Source: an uncultured Hyphomicrobiales bacterium (GTDB lineage: Bacteria > Pseudomonadota > Alphaproteobacteria > Rhizobiales > Beijerinckiaceae). From it: DNA of 62,675 bases. This document shows, in pieces, positions 16,736 to 25,448 of the stretch. A program made the translations under genes and the position numbers. Under the pieces are notes generated by a model. That model searched no databases. It was not told the origin of the DNA and saw only the letters and a list, made by a program, of their open reading frames with translations. Each line of letters starts with the position of its first letter. The stretch's first letter is position 1. Location of the stretch: NCBI GenBank assembly GCA_903861645.1, contig CAIOVE010000036.1:1-62675 (forward strand), given 5' to 3'.

Positions 16736-18517
16736 TTACTCCCCCCGCTGCTTGCGGTCCGCCTTCGACACATATTTCGGCTTGTCGCGCCTGGGCCCGG
16801 TCGCCGCCGGCGCGGCGGGACCGCCCGTCACCCGTTCGACCCTGATGTTCTCGCCGCCGGGTCGCTTGATGTCGCGCGCGAAGTCGTCCGCCACGGCGGC
16901 GGCGATTTCGACCTTGGTGTCGAGATCGAAAATCCGGATCGCGCCAATGTCCTGCTTGGTGATGTTGCCCTTGCGGCAAAGCATCGGCAGCAACCATTTC
17001 GGATCGGCGTTCTTCTTGCGGCCGATGTCGAGACGGAACCAGACACCCGTGCTCCCGAAACGATCCTTCTGAGGCTTGTGGCTCGCGGCGGGCGCCGAGG
17101 CGCCGCCATGCGCGTCGTCGCGCGGCGGGCGGGGGCCGCGTTCCTCGCGAAAACCGCGCTGTTCGCGAACGGGCGGGCGTTCACGACCCATGCGGGGCGG
17201 GCCCATGCCGGGATCGACGATGTCCTCGGGCGCCGGCAGGCGCGCGCGATAGAGCCGCGCCAGCGCCGCGCCGACCTGTTCGGCGGAATATTCGGCGAGC
17301 AGCAGGCGGGCGATTTCGAGATCGCTTTCCGACGCGGCCTCGGCCAGCAGCGGGTCTTGCAACATGCGCTGACGATCGAGCGTGCGGATTTCATCCGCGG
17401 TCGGCGGGCCGCTCCAGATCGCGTTGGCGCCGACGTCGCGCAGCATCTGCTCGGCCTTGCGGTGTCGGGAGAATGGCACAAGCAGGGCGCTGACGCCCTT
17501 GCGGCCGGCGCGACCCGTGCGGCCGCTGCGATGTTGCAACGTTTCCGCGTCATGCGGCAACTCCGCGTGCACGACGAGCGTCAGATTGTTGAGGTCGATG
17601 CCGCGCGCGGCGACGTCGGTGGCCACGCACACGCGCGCGCGTCCGTCGCGCAGCGCCTGCATGGACTGATTGCGTTCATGCTGGCTCAACTCGCCCGACA
17701 GCAACACGGCCGAAAACCCGCGCTCCTGCAAGGTGGCGTGCAGATGACGCACGGATTCGCGCGTGTTGCAGAACACGATCGCCGTTTCCGCGTCGATCAG
17801 GCGCAGCATGTTGACGACCGCGTGCTCGACTTCCTTCGGCGAAACGCGGATGGCGCGATATTCAATATCGGCGTGGCCACGCTCGCCCTTGGCGACCTCG
17901 ATGCGCAGGGCGTCGCGTTGATAGCGCTTGGCGAGCGCCACGATGCCGCGCGGGATCGTCGCGGAAAACAGAAGCGTGCGCCGTTCGGTGGGCGTCGCCT
18001 CCAGAATGAATTCGATATCCTCGCGGAAGCCGAGGTCGAGCATTTCGTCGGCTTCGTCGAGCACCACGTCGGCGAGCGCCGACACATCCAGCGCGCGGCG
18101 CTCGATGTGGTCGCGCAGGCGGCCGGGCGTTCCAACGACGATGTGCACGCCTTGCGACAGCATGCGGCGCTCGAGTCCGGCGTCCATGCCGCCGACGCAG
18201 GCGACGATGCGCGCGCCGGTGTACTGATAGAGCCAGTCGAGTTCGCGCTTCACCTGCAAGGCCAGTTCGCGCGTCGGCGCGATGATCAGGGCCAGCGGCG
18301 CGCCCGCGGCCGGCAGTCGTCCCTCGGTGTTGAAAATGTCCGGGCCCATCGACAGGCCATAGGCGACGGTCTTGCCCGATCCGGTCTGCGCGGAAACGAG
18401 GATGTCGCGCGTTTCGGTCTCGGCGGCCAGAACGGCGGCCTGAACGGGCGTCGGCTCGGCGTAGTTGCGCTCGGCGAGCGCGCGGGCCAGCAAGGGGCTG
18501 GTTTCAAGAAATGACAC
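16736..18517 (-). CDS. DEAD-box RNA helicase with DbpA-type RNA-binding domain
   Basis: 593 residues from a GTG at 18517; the frame upstream to 18703 has no family similarity. Core motifs: P-T-P-V-Q (Q motif), A-Q-T-G-S-G-K-T (Walker A), V-L-D-E-A-D (DEAD box), S-A-T, and H-R-S-G-R-T-G-R-A-G-R. A charged Gly/Arg/Pro linker (about 470-510) leads to a DbpA/CsdA RNA-binding domain with G-N-I-T-K-Q-D-I-G. It should unwind structured RNA in ribosome assembly or mRNA decay, like DeaD/CsdA. Divergent from tal. Confidence 0.9.
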   Translation of the reverse strand: MSFLETSPLLARALAERNYAEPTPVQAAVLAAETETRDILVSAQTGSGKTVAYGLSMGPDIFNTEGRLPAAGAPLALIIAPTRELALQVKRELDWLYQYTGARIVACVGGMDAGLERRMLSQGVHIVVGTPGRLRDHIERRALDVSALADVVLDEADEMLDLGFREDIEFILEATPTERRTLLFSATIPRGIVALAKRYQRDALRIEVAKGERGHADIEYRAIRVSPKEVEHAVVNMLRLIDAETAIVFCNTRESVRHLHATLQERGFSAVLLSGELSQHERNQSMQALRDGRARVCVATDVAARGIDLNNLTLVVHAELPHDAETLQHRSGRTGRAGRKGVSALLVPFSRHRKAEQMLRDVGANAIWSGPPTADEIRTLDRQRMLQDPLLAEAASESDLEIARLLLAEYSAEQVGAALARLYRARLPAPEDIVDPGMGPPRMGRERPPVREQRGFREERGPRPPRDDAHGGASAPAASHKPQKDRFGSTGVWFRLDIGRKKNADPKWLLPMLCRKGNITKQDIGAIRIFDLDTKVEIAAAVADDFARDIKRPGGENIRVERVTGGPAAPAATGPRRDKPKYVSKADRKQRGE

Positions 18518-18737
18518 GGGAATTCCGCCTGACGATGGGAAGCGGCGGGGCGCGGGGGCCATCGCCGGAAAAGCGCGATCAAGGGCGACTGATCCGCGCG
18601 CGAGCCCGTTCCATACGCCGATCATGGGGGAAAAGCCACCGGAATCGGCTTGCGCGCGCGTCGGAGCCGCATTCCGGTTGCATTGCGCGCGCGGCCGGAT
18701 CAATTAACCCTGAATGACTGGAAGTCGGGAATCGTTC

Positions 18738-19682
18738 ATGCCGTCGAAACTGGACCAACTCAAAGCCATGACCACCATCGTCGCCGACACCGGCGACATG
18801 GAATCGATCCGCGCCTTCGCGCCCACCGATTGCACGACCAATCCGACGCTCATCCTCAAGGCCGCTCAGATGGAGGCTTATGGCGCGCTGGTCGACGAGG
18901 CCATCCAGTGGGGCCGCAAGCGCGGCGCGCCGGTGGGCGCGGTGACGGATCGCCTCGCGGTGAATTTTGGCGCCGAGCTTACACGCATCGTTCCAGGTCG
19001 CGTATCGACGGAGGTCGACGCGGACCTCTCCTTCGATGTCATGGGCATGGTTGAAAAGGCGAGCGCCCTGATCGCCGATTACGAGAGTCGCGGCGTCCAG
19101 CGCGATCGCGTGCTCATCAAGCTGGCCTCGACATGGGAGGGCGTTCGCGCCGCCGAAATCCTGCGCAAGGATGGCGTCGACTGCAACATGACGCTGATCT
19201 TCAGCCTCGCGCAGGCGATGATCTGCGCCGACGCGGGCGCGTTTCTCATTTCGCCCTTTGTCGGTCGCATCCTCGACTGGAACGTCAAGAACACCGGCAA
19301 GACCTACACGGCCGAAACCGACCCGGGCGTGCTCTCCGTTCGCGCCATCCACGCCTATTACAAGACCCATGGCGTCGAGACCGTTGTCATGGGTGCGTCG
19401 TTCCGCAACACGGGCGAGATCGAGGCGCTCGCCGGCTGCGACCGGCTGACGATCGCGCCCGCCCTGCTCGACGCCCTGTCGAAGGACGAGGGCGGCTTGC
19501 CGCGCGCGCTGGACCCGGCCCGGCCGCAGGCGGCGCCGGCGCGCCAGACGCTGGACGAAAAGGGCTTCCGCTACGCGCTCAACGCCGACGCCATGGCGAC
19601 GGAGAAACTCGCCGAGGGAATCCGCCTGTTCGCCAAGGATCTGGCCGAGTTGCGCGATCTGGTTGGCCGTCGTCTGGCCTGA
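18738..19682 (+). CDS. tal: Transaldolase
   Basis: 314 residues, classical TalB length. Transfers dihydroxyacetone between sugar phosphates in the non-oxidative pentose phosphate pathway. The Schiff-base Lys is in L-I-K-L-A-S-T-W-E-G. D-T-G-D near the N-terminus, C-T-T-N-P-T and N-M-T-L-I-F-S-L-A-Q complete the barrel signature. The ATG at 18738 with GGGA upstream is preferred to the in-frame ATG at 18714, since family members begin S-K-L-D-Q-L. The C-terminal 60 residues are slightly divergent but in frame. Confidence 0.95.
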   Translation: MPSKLDQLKAMTTIVADTGDMESIRAFAPTDCTTNPTLILKAAQMEAYGALVDEAIQWGRKRGAPVGAVTDRLAVNFGAELTRIVPGRVSTEVDADLSFDVMGMVEKASALIADYESRGVQRDRVLIKLASTWEGVRAAEILRKDGVDCNMTLIFSLAQAMICADAGAFLISPFVGRILDWNVKNTGKTYTAETDPGVLSVRAIHAYYKTHGVETVVMGASFRNTGEIEALAGCDRLTIAPALLDALSKDEGGLPRALDPARPQAAPARQTLDEKGFRYALNADAMATEKLAEGIRLFAKDLAELRDLVGRRLA

Positions 19683-19744
19683 AAACGCCGCATTTTGGCC
19701 GGGATCGCCGGACTATATCGACGCCGCAACGGGGTTTGTTCGGC

Positions 19745-20332
19745 ATGACGGGATTTGATGCTTCGGGCGCGCGTCGCTGGTGGACGCCGCGCTTCCCACT
19801 GGAAATGCTTGGCGCGTCGCTGCTGACGCTGATCGCGGTCGTCGCGCTCGGCGACATCGGTCGTCGCGCCCACGACGCGGCGGCGCCGGTCAAGCTGACC
19901 GCGCAGGCCCCGCGCCTGAGCCTGCCCGCCAATCCGGTCGCTGACCGTCAGGCGGCGGAATTCATCGAACGCTTCGCGCTGGCCCATGTGCGCGCCCCCT
20001 TGCCCGAGGAGGCGGTCGCCGAGGCGAGCGCCCCGTCCGCCCGCGCGCCCGTCAACGCGGCGCGTGAACGCGCCCGCCCGGCGCCGGCCAGGTCCGTCGT
20101 CGCGGCGCGTCCGCCCACGCGGCCCGTCGAACTCGTCGCCTTCGAGACCCCGGCGGCGCCGGAGTCCGCGCCAGCGGTCGTGGCGCTTCGCCTGGAAAAG
20201 CCGGCGGGCTTCCGCATTCCGCTTGTTTCGGACGCCGTCGCCAACATTGGCGCCCGCATCCCGACCGGTCGCGACATGCTCGATGGCGTCGGCTCGGTGG
20301 GCAAGCGCATCGGCGGACTTTTCGGCGGCTGA
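19745..20332 (+). CDS. Hypothetical single-pass membrane protein, Ala/Pro-rich
   Basis: 195 residues, not recognised. One hydrophobic segment (about 20-37) follows a short basic N-terminus, giving a likely N-in/C-out anchor. About 100 residues rich in Ala, Pro and Arg follow, then a conserved-looking C-terminal part with F-R-I-P-L-V-S-D-A-V and a glycine-rich end. It lies 62 bases after tal and ends 3 bases before the convergent moeA. An envelope linker role is possible but unproven. Confidence 0.55.
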   Translation: MTGFDASGARRWWTPRFPLEMLGASLLTLIAVVALGDIGRRAHDAAAPVKLTAQAPRLSLPANPVADRQAAEFIERFALAHVRAPLPEEAVAEASAPSARAPVNAARERARPAPARSVVAARPPTRPVELVAFETPAAPESAPAVVALRLEKPAGFRIPLVSDAVANIGARIPTGRDMLDGVGSVGKRIGGLFGG

Positions 20333-20335
20333 CCC

Positions 20336-21577
20336 TTACAGGGAGAAGGCCGCGCCGAAGGGCAGGTAGCCAATGGGGTCGCCCGCGGCGACGGGCGTTT
20401 CGCCGGGCGCGATAACCGCCAGTCCGTCCGCGCCGATCAACGGTTGCAGCCGCGCCGAGCCGCCCCGACCCAATCGTTCGATGATCGGCGTTCCATTCCC
20501 GTCCCGTCCCGCGATGCGGGCGGGCGCGAATTCGGTCCGCTCGCGCGTGCGCGGTTGCGCGAAGCCCGCGCGCGCGGGCAGGGGCTCGAAATCGCTCGCC
20601 GGCAGGCCCAGCGCGCGCTCGATCATCGGCCGCGTGAAAAGCAGCGCGGCGATGAAGGCCGCGAACGGGTTGCCCGGCAGAATGGCGATGGAGGCGCCCG
20701 CGAGCCGACCATGGGTGAAGGGCTTTCCCGGCCGGATCGCGACGCGCGCCACGTCGATGGAGCCGCCGGCGACCGCCAGCGCCGCGGCGATATGGTCCTC
20801 GTCGCCGACGGAGGCGCCGCCGGTGGTGATGACCAGATCGAAGTCCGGCGCGACGCGCGAGAAAAACGCCGAAATCGTCGCCCGGTCATCGCGCAGCACG
20901 CCGAAATCGACCAGTTCCAGCGCGGGCCTTTCGAGCGCGGCGGCGAGCATGGGGCGGTTGGAGTCGTAGATCTGGCCGGGCGCGAGAGCGCCGCCTGATT
21001 CCACGAGTTCGTCGCCCGTCGACACGAGCGCCACGCGCGCCTTGCGACGCACGGGCAGGGTGGCGAGGCCAACGGCGGCGGCAAGGCCGATATGGCGCGC
21101 GTCGATGACCGACCCGGCCGGGACGAGCGCGTCGCCGATCGCGACGTCCTCGCCCGCACGCCGGATATTGTCGCCGGCGCGCAAGGTTTGTGTCAGCGTG
21201 ATCGCGCCGTTTTCGGTCGCGACGTTTTCCTGCATCGCGACCGCGTCGGCGCCGGCGGGCAGTGGCGCGCCGGTGAAAATGCGCACGGCCTCGCCCGGCG
21301 ACAGGCGCGCGCTCAAGGCCTGCCCCGCGACGACGCGGCCCACCAGCGTATAGCGCGCGGCGTCGGGCGCGAGCGCGATCGCGTAGCCGTCCATGGCCGA
21401 ATGATCGAACACCGGCAGGGCGCGCGGGCTGGCGAGATCGCGCGCGAGAATACGCCCGCGCGACAGGGCGAGCGGGACGGCTTCTTCTCCTTCCACCGGC
21501 CGCGCGCCCGCGATGACGGCGGCGCGCGCCTCCGCGATGGTCAGCAAGGGCGAGCGTTTCAAGGGCGGCATGGTCAT
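20336..21577 (-). CDS. moeA: Molybdopterin molybdenumtransferase
   Basis: 413 residues. Inserts molybdate into adenylylated molybdopterin to complete the molybdenum cofactor. Family landmarks: D-H-S-A-M-D-G-Y-A, the G-A-P-L-P-A-G-A-D segment, S-T-G-D-E-L, T-T-G-G-A-S-V-G-D-E-D (MoCF_biosynth domain) and L-P-G-N-P-F-A-A-F. The C-terminal MoeA domain IV (about 335-410) is present. It is followed after 7 bases by nothing on its own strand upstream except cysG, which ends at 21585, so cysG-moeA are probably one operon linking siroheme and molybdenum cofactor for nitrate or sulfite metabolism. Confidence 0.93.
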   Translation of the reverse strand: MTMPPLKRSPLLTIAEARAAVIAGARPVEGEEAVPLALSRGRILARDLASPRALPVFDHSAMDGYAIALAPDAARYTLVGRVVAGQALSARLSPGEAVRIFTGAPLPAGADAVAMQENVATENGAITLTQTLRAGDNIRRAGEDVAIGDALVPAGSVIDARHIGLAAAVGLATLPVRRKARVALVSTGDELVESGGALAPGQIYDSNRPMLAAALERPALELVDFGVLRDDRATISAFFSRVAPDFDLVITTGGASVGDEDHIAAALAVAGGSIDVARVAIRPGKPFTHGRLAGASIAILPGNPFAAFIAALLFTRPMIERALGLPASDFEPLPARAGFAQPRTRERTEFAPARIAGRDGNGTPIIERLGRGGSARLQPLIGADGLAVIAPGETPVAAGDPIGYLPFGAAFSL

Positions 21578-21584
21578 CGGCGCA

Positions 21585-23042
21585 TCAGACCACGGGCTGG
21601 CGCGCGCCGCCAGCCGCCAAGGCGGCGCCGATCAACACGAGGCAGGGGCTCGCGGCGCCAGCCTCCGTGGCGAGCGCGGGCAGGGTGGCGATGGTCGCCG
21701 CGAGGCGGCGCTCGTCGGGCCATGAGACCCGCTCGATGAGCGCCGCGGGCGTATCGGGCGACAGTCCCTCGGCGATCAACCGCGCGGCGAGCGGCGCCAG
21801 CGTGCGCAGACCCATATAGACGACGCTCGTCGCGCCGGGGTCGGCAAGCGCGCGCCAGTCGAGGTCGTCGGGCAACTTGCCGTCGCGCGCGTGGGCCGTG
21901 ATGAATTGCAGCCGCCGCGCCACCGCGCGCTCGGTCAACGAGGCCTGAAGCGCGGCGGCGGCGGCCGACGCCGCCGTGACGCCGGGAATGACCTCGACCG
22001 GAACGCCGGCGGCGCGCAGCGCGGCGATCTCCTCGCCGGCGCGGCCGAACACCATGGGATCGCCGCCCTTCAACCGGATCACGCGCTTGCCCTCGCGCGC
22101 CAGCGAAATCATCAGGGCCGTGATGTCCTCCTGCGTGCAGGAGGGCTTGAAGCCGCGCTTGCCCACCGCCACGCGGGTCGCCTCGCGGCGCGCGAGGTCC
22201 AGCGTGCCGGGCAGCACCAGATCGTCGAACAGCACCACATCGGCCGATTGCAGGGCGCGCGCGGCCTTCAGGGTCAGCAATTCGGGATCGCCGGGGCCCG
22301 CGCCCACCAGCGCCACCGAGCCCATGCCATCGGGCGCGCGCGTCGCTTCGGCTGTTCGCGACGCCTCGACCAGCGCCGTCAGATCGGCCGCGCCGGGCGC
22401 GCGGTCCGGCTGGTCGAAGGCCAGCCGCGCGAAACGCTCCCAGAAGCGTCGCCGCGCGCCAAAATCCAGCCCCAGCGCCGCCACCGCGGGACGCCACTCG
22501 CGCGCCGCCGCCGCCCATTGGCGAAACCCTTGCGGCAGCAGCGTCTCGATGCGCGCCCGCAATATCTGCCCGAACACCGGCGCGCCGCCGGTGGTCGAGA
22601 TGCCGATGACGAGCGGCGAGCGCTCGACGATGGCGCCAAACTGAAAGTCGCCATGCGCCGGCTTGTCGATGACGTTGGAGGGCGCGCCCGCGCGACGCGC
22701 GGCGGCGTGAAAGGCCGCGGCTTCCGCGTTGTCCCCGGCGTCGGCGATCGCCATGGCCGCGTCGGCGAAATCGGCGTCGACGAAGGCGCGCCCATGCAGA
22801 CGAATATTGTCAAAATCGCGCGCGACGTCGCGCATGCGATCGGAGAAGGTCGACGCGTAAACCTCGACCCGCGCGCCCGTCGCCGCCAGCAACTCGGCCT
22901 TCCAGGCGGCGGCGTCCGACCCGCCGGAAATGACAGCCCGCTTCCCGGCGAGACGGAAGAACACCGGCAGCGTCGCCAGCGGACCGAGACGCGGCGGCGG
23001 GGCGGGGATTGGCTGTCGTTGGTCCGGCGGCTGTTGCTCCAT
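21585..23042 (-). CDS. cysG: Siroheme synthase (multifunctional CysG)
   Basis: 485 residues from the ATG at 23042; the frame is open to 23126 but family starts fit 23042. N-terminal precorrin-2 dehydrogenase/ferrochelatase domain (about 20-230), here with G-G-S-D-A-A-A in the NAD site. The uroporphyrinogen III methyltransferase domain (about 240-480) has V-G-A-G-P-G-D-P-E-L-L-T, R-L-K-G-G-D-P and V-Y-M-G. It converts uroporphyrinogen III to siroheme, the cofactor of sulfite and nitrite reductases. Upstream of moeA in the same direction. Confidence 0.93.
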   Translation of the reverse strand: MEQQPPDQRQPIPAPPPRLGPLATLPVFFRLAGKRAVISGGSDAAAWKAELLAATGARVEVYASTFSDRMRDVARDFDNIRLHGRAFVDADFADAAMAIADAGDNAEAAAFHAAARRAGAPSNVIDKPAHGDFQFGAIVERSPLVIGISTTGGAPVFGQILRARIETLLPQGFRQWAAAAREWRPAVAALGLDFGARRRFWERFARLAFDQPDRAPGAADLTALVEASRTAEATRAPDGMGSVALVGAGPGDPELLTLKAARALQSADVVLFDDLVLPGTLDLARREATRVAVGKRGFKPSCTQEDITALMISLAREGKRVIRLKGGDPMVFGRAGEEIAALRAAGVPVEVIPGVTAASAAAAALQASLTERAVARRLQFITAHARDGKLPDDLDWRALADPGATSVVYMGLRTLAPLAARLIAEGLSPDTPAALIERVSWPDERRLAATIATLPALATEAGAASPCLVLIGAALAAGGARQPVV

Positions 23043-23176
23043 GGTCGGCTCCCTAGCGCGACCGGCGCGCGCGCGCCATGCTTTTCGAAGCGCGGTTGTC
23101 TTCGGCGCGGCGCGCCAAACGATCATTCTTTCGTCTAAGAGCGCTGGCGTTCAAGGATAATTCATCGCGCCTTGGC

Positions 23177-23206
23177 TTGACTCCGCCGTTCCCCATGGCT
23201 TGGTAC
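23177..23206 (+). promoter_or_regulatory. Possible promoter of the branched-chain amino acid transporter operon
   Basis: TTGACT at 23177-23182, an 18-base spacer, then TGGTAC at 23201-23206. The -35 is good but the -10 match is weak. The rest of the 229-base gap between cysG and the binding-protein gene (23043-23271) shows no gene; it holds an AAGGAG ribosome binding site just before the TTG start. Confidence 0.35.
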
Positions 23207-23271
23207 ACGCAGGCGTAAAAGCGCCCGACCGGCCCGCCGGTCACCGGAAGGAAGCATTTAAGGAGCACCCC

Positions 23272-24471
23272 TTGACCGTCAGCAAGTTTTTCCTGGCTCT
23301 CGCGGCGACGACCGCGCTGACCTTCCCCGCTCTCGCCGCCGACCCGATCAAGGTTGGTCTGAGCGGACCCTACACGGGCGGCTCGTCCTCGATGGGCGTC
23401 AGCATGCGCGACGGCGTCAAGCTCGCCGTCGACGAGATCAACAAGGCCGGCGGCGTCAATGGTTCGATGATCCAGCTCATCGAGCGCGACGACGAGGCCA
23501 AGAACGAAATCGGCGTGCAGATCGCGCAGGAGTTGATCAACAAGGAGAAGGTCGTCGCGACCCTCGGGTTCATCAACACCGGCGTCGGACAGGCCGCCCA
23601 GCGCTTCTATCAGGAAGCTGAAATCCCCGTGATCAACAATGTCGCGACGGGTTCGATCCTGACCCGTCAATGGCCCGATCAGAAGACGAACTACGTCTTC
23701 CGCACCGCCGCCAACGACACCATCCAGAGCGCCATGATCGCCGAGGAGGCCGTCAAGCGTCAGGGCTTCAAGAAGCCCGCGATTCTCGCCGACTCCACCA
23801 ACTATGGGCAACTCGGTCGCGAGGATCTCACCAACGCGCTGTCGAAACTCGACATCAAGCCGGTCGCCGTCGAGAAGTTCAACATCGGCGACACCGACAT
23901 GACCTCGCAGGTGCTCAAGGCGAAGGAAGCCGGCGCGGACGTCATCCTCACCTACGCCATCGGCCCGGAACTGGCGCAGATCGCCAACTCGATGGCCAAG
24001 CTCGGCTGGAAGGTGCCGCTGGTCGGTTCGTGGACGCTGTCCATGGCGAGCTACATCGACACGTCCGGCCCCAACGGCGATGGCGCGATGATGCCGCAGA
24101 CCTTCATCGAAATGCCGACGACGCCCAAGCGCAAGGCCTTCATCGACGCCTATCACAAGGCCTATGGCGGCGATCGCATGCCCTCGCCCGTGTCCGCGGC
24201 GCAGGGATATGACTCCGCCTATCTGCTCGCCGCGGCGATCAAGCAGGCCAAGTCGACCGACGGCCGCAAGATCCGCGCCGCGCTTGAGGACTTGCAGGAG
24301 AAGATCGAGGGCGTCGTCACCGTTTACGATCATCCCTACACCGCGACCGACCACGAGGCGATCAGCGCCAACATCCCGGTGTTCGGCCTCGTCAAGAATG
24401 GCCGCGTCGTGCCCGCGCATCCCGAGGATGTCGCCGGCGACAAGGCCCTGCGCGTCAAGCCGAAGTCCTGA
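23272..24471 (+). CDS. Branched-chain amino acid-type ABC transporter substrate-binding protein
   Basis: 399 residues from a TTG at 23272, chosen because AAGGAG lies about 8 bases upstream and the protein then begins with a clean signal peptide (about 1-23, ending A-L-A-A). Periplasmic LivK-like fold: I-K-V-G-L-S-G-P-Y-T-G-G at the N-terminus, G-V-K-L-A-V-D-E-I-N-K-A-G-G and R-D-D-E-A-K-N. It captures the solute for the permeases that follow. Ligand may be a branched-chain amino acid, another amino acid, an amide or an aromatic acid; the sequence does not decide. Confidence 0.9.
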   Translation: MTVSKFFLALAATTALTFPALAADPIKVGLSGPYTGGSSSMGVSMRDGVKLAVDEINKAGGVNGSMIQLIERDDEAKNEIGVQIAQELINKEKVVATLGFINTGVGQAAQRFYQEAEIPVINNVATGSILTRQWPDQKTNYVFRTAANDTIQSAMIAEEAVKRQGFKKPAILADSTNYGQLGREDLTNALSKLDIKPVAVEKFNIGDTDMTSQVLKAKEAGADVILTYAIGPELAQIANSMAKLGWKVPLVGSWTLSMASYIDTSGPNGDGAMMPQTFIEMPTTPKRKAFIDAYHKAYGGDRMPSPVSAAQGYDSAYLLAAAIKQAKSTDGRKIRAALEDLQEKIEGVVTVYDHPYTATDHEAISANIPVFGLVKNGRVVPAHPEDVAGDKALRVKPKS

Positions 24472-24492
24472 TCGCTTCGCCTTTTTGCAAGG

Positions 24493-24517
24493 CCCCTTCC
24501 CGGTTTCCGGGGAGGGG
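24493..24517 (+). promoter_or_regulatory. Stem-loop between binding protein and permease genes
   Basis: Eleven-base arms (24493-24503, 24507-24517) with one G-U pair and a TTT loop, followed by TCTCTTT. In ABC operons such hairpins often protect the binding-protein message or stop part of the transcripts, so that more binding protein than membrane components is made. Confidence 0.6.
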
Positions 24518-24546
24518 TCTCTTTGATTTGAAGGTTCGGTAACGCC

Positions 24547-25446
24547 ATGCAGATTCTGGCGCAATTGATTGCGAGCGGCATTTCCGTCGGCATGATCTAC
24601 GGGGTCATCGCCTTCGGCTATCAATTGACCTTCGCGACGTCGAAAACCCTGAATTTCGGCCAGGGCGAGGCGTTGATGCTCGGCGCGCTCGTTGGCCTCA
24701 CCACGATCAATTTCCTCATCGGCCACGCGTTGGGCACGTTGAGCGCCTTCCTGATCATGTTGCCGGTCGTGCTCGTCTTCGGCCTTCTGCAAGGCGCGGT
24801 CGTCGAGTTTCTTGGCGTGCGTCAGGCGATCCGCACAAAGTCCGAGGCCGGCTGGATCATGGCGACCATCGCGCTCGGCATCATCTTCAAGAATGTCGCC
24901 GAAAACGTCTGGGGCCACGACGCCCTGCGCTTTCCCTCGCCCCTGCCGGAAGCCGCGCTGAACGTCGGCGGCGTCCGCATCCAGCCGATGGAAATCGCCA
25001 TCGTGATCGGCGCGGTATTGCTGATGATCGCCATCGAGATTTTCAATCGCCGGTCGATCTACGGCAAGGCGGTCGTGGCCACCGCCAATGATCGCGACGC
25101 GGCCGGCCTCATGGGCATCGACACGCGGCTCGTCATCACCTTTTCCTACGCGTTGTCCTCGATGACGGCGGCCTTCGCCGGCGTGCTCGTCGCGCCGATC
25201 ACCCTGACGGGCGCCAACATGGGCGCGGCGCTGGGTCTCAAGGCCTTCGCCGTCGCCATCATCGGCGGCCTGTCGAGCGGCGTCGGCGTGGTGGTGGGCG
25301 GGCTCATTCTCGGCATCGTCGAGAACCTCACCGGCTATTACATTTCCACCGGCTACAAGGACGTGCCGGGCCTGTTGCTGTTGTTGCTTGTTCTGTCGAT
25401 CAAGCCCTCGGGCCTGTTCGGCGCGGCCACGATCAAGAAGGTCTGA
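24547..25446 (+). CDS. livH: Branched-chain amino acid ABC transporter permease, LivH type
   Basis: 299 residues, about eight hydrophobic segments. LivH family features: the N-terminal L-I-A-S-G-I-S-V-G-M-I-Y helix, L-N-F-G-Q-G-E-A-L-M-L-G-A after helix 2, and the coupling loop A-T-A-N-D-R-D-A-A-G-L-M-G-I-D near residue 180 that contacts the ATPase. The C-terminal G-L-F-G-A-A-T is usual. It forms half of the inner-membrane channel with the LivM part of the next gene, which starts 2 bases after its stop. Confidence 0.92.
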   Translation: MQILAQLIASGISVGMIYGVIAFGYQLTFATSKTLNFGQGEALMLGALVGLTTINFLIGHALGTLSAFLIMLPVVLVFGLLQGAVVEFLGVRQAIRTKSEAGWIMATIALGIIFKNVAENVWGHDALRFPSPLPEAALNVGGVRIQPMEIAIVIGAVLLMIAIEIFNRRSIYGKAVVATANDRDAAGLMGIDTRLVITFSYALSSMTAAFAGVLVAPITLTGANMGAALGLKAFAVAIIGGLSSGVGVVVGGLILGIVENLTGYYISTGYKDVPGLLLLLLVLSIKPSGLFGAATIKKV

Positions 25447-25448
25447 TC

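Noticed and set aside
21574-22518. Long Gly/Arg-rich minus-strand frame within cysG
   Set aside because: Shadow of the CysG methyltransferase domain in another frame; no family features.
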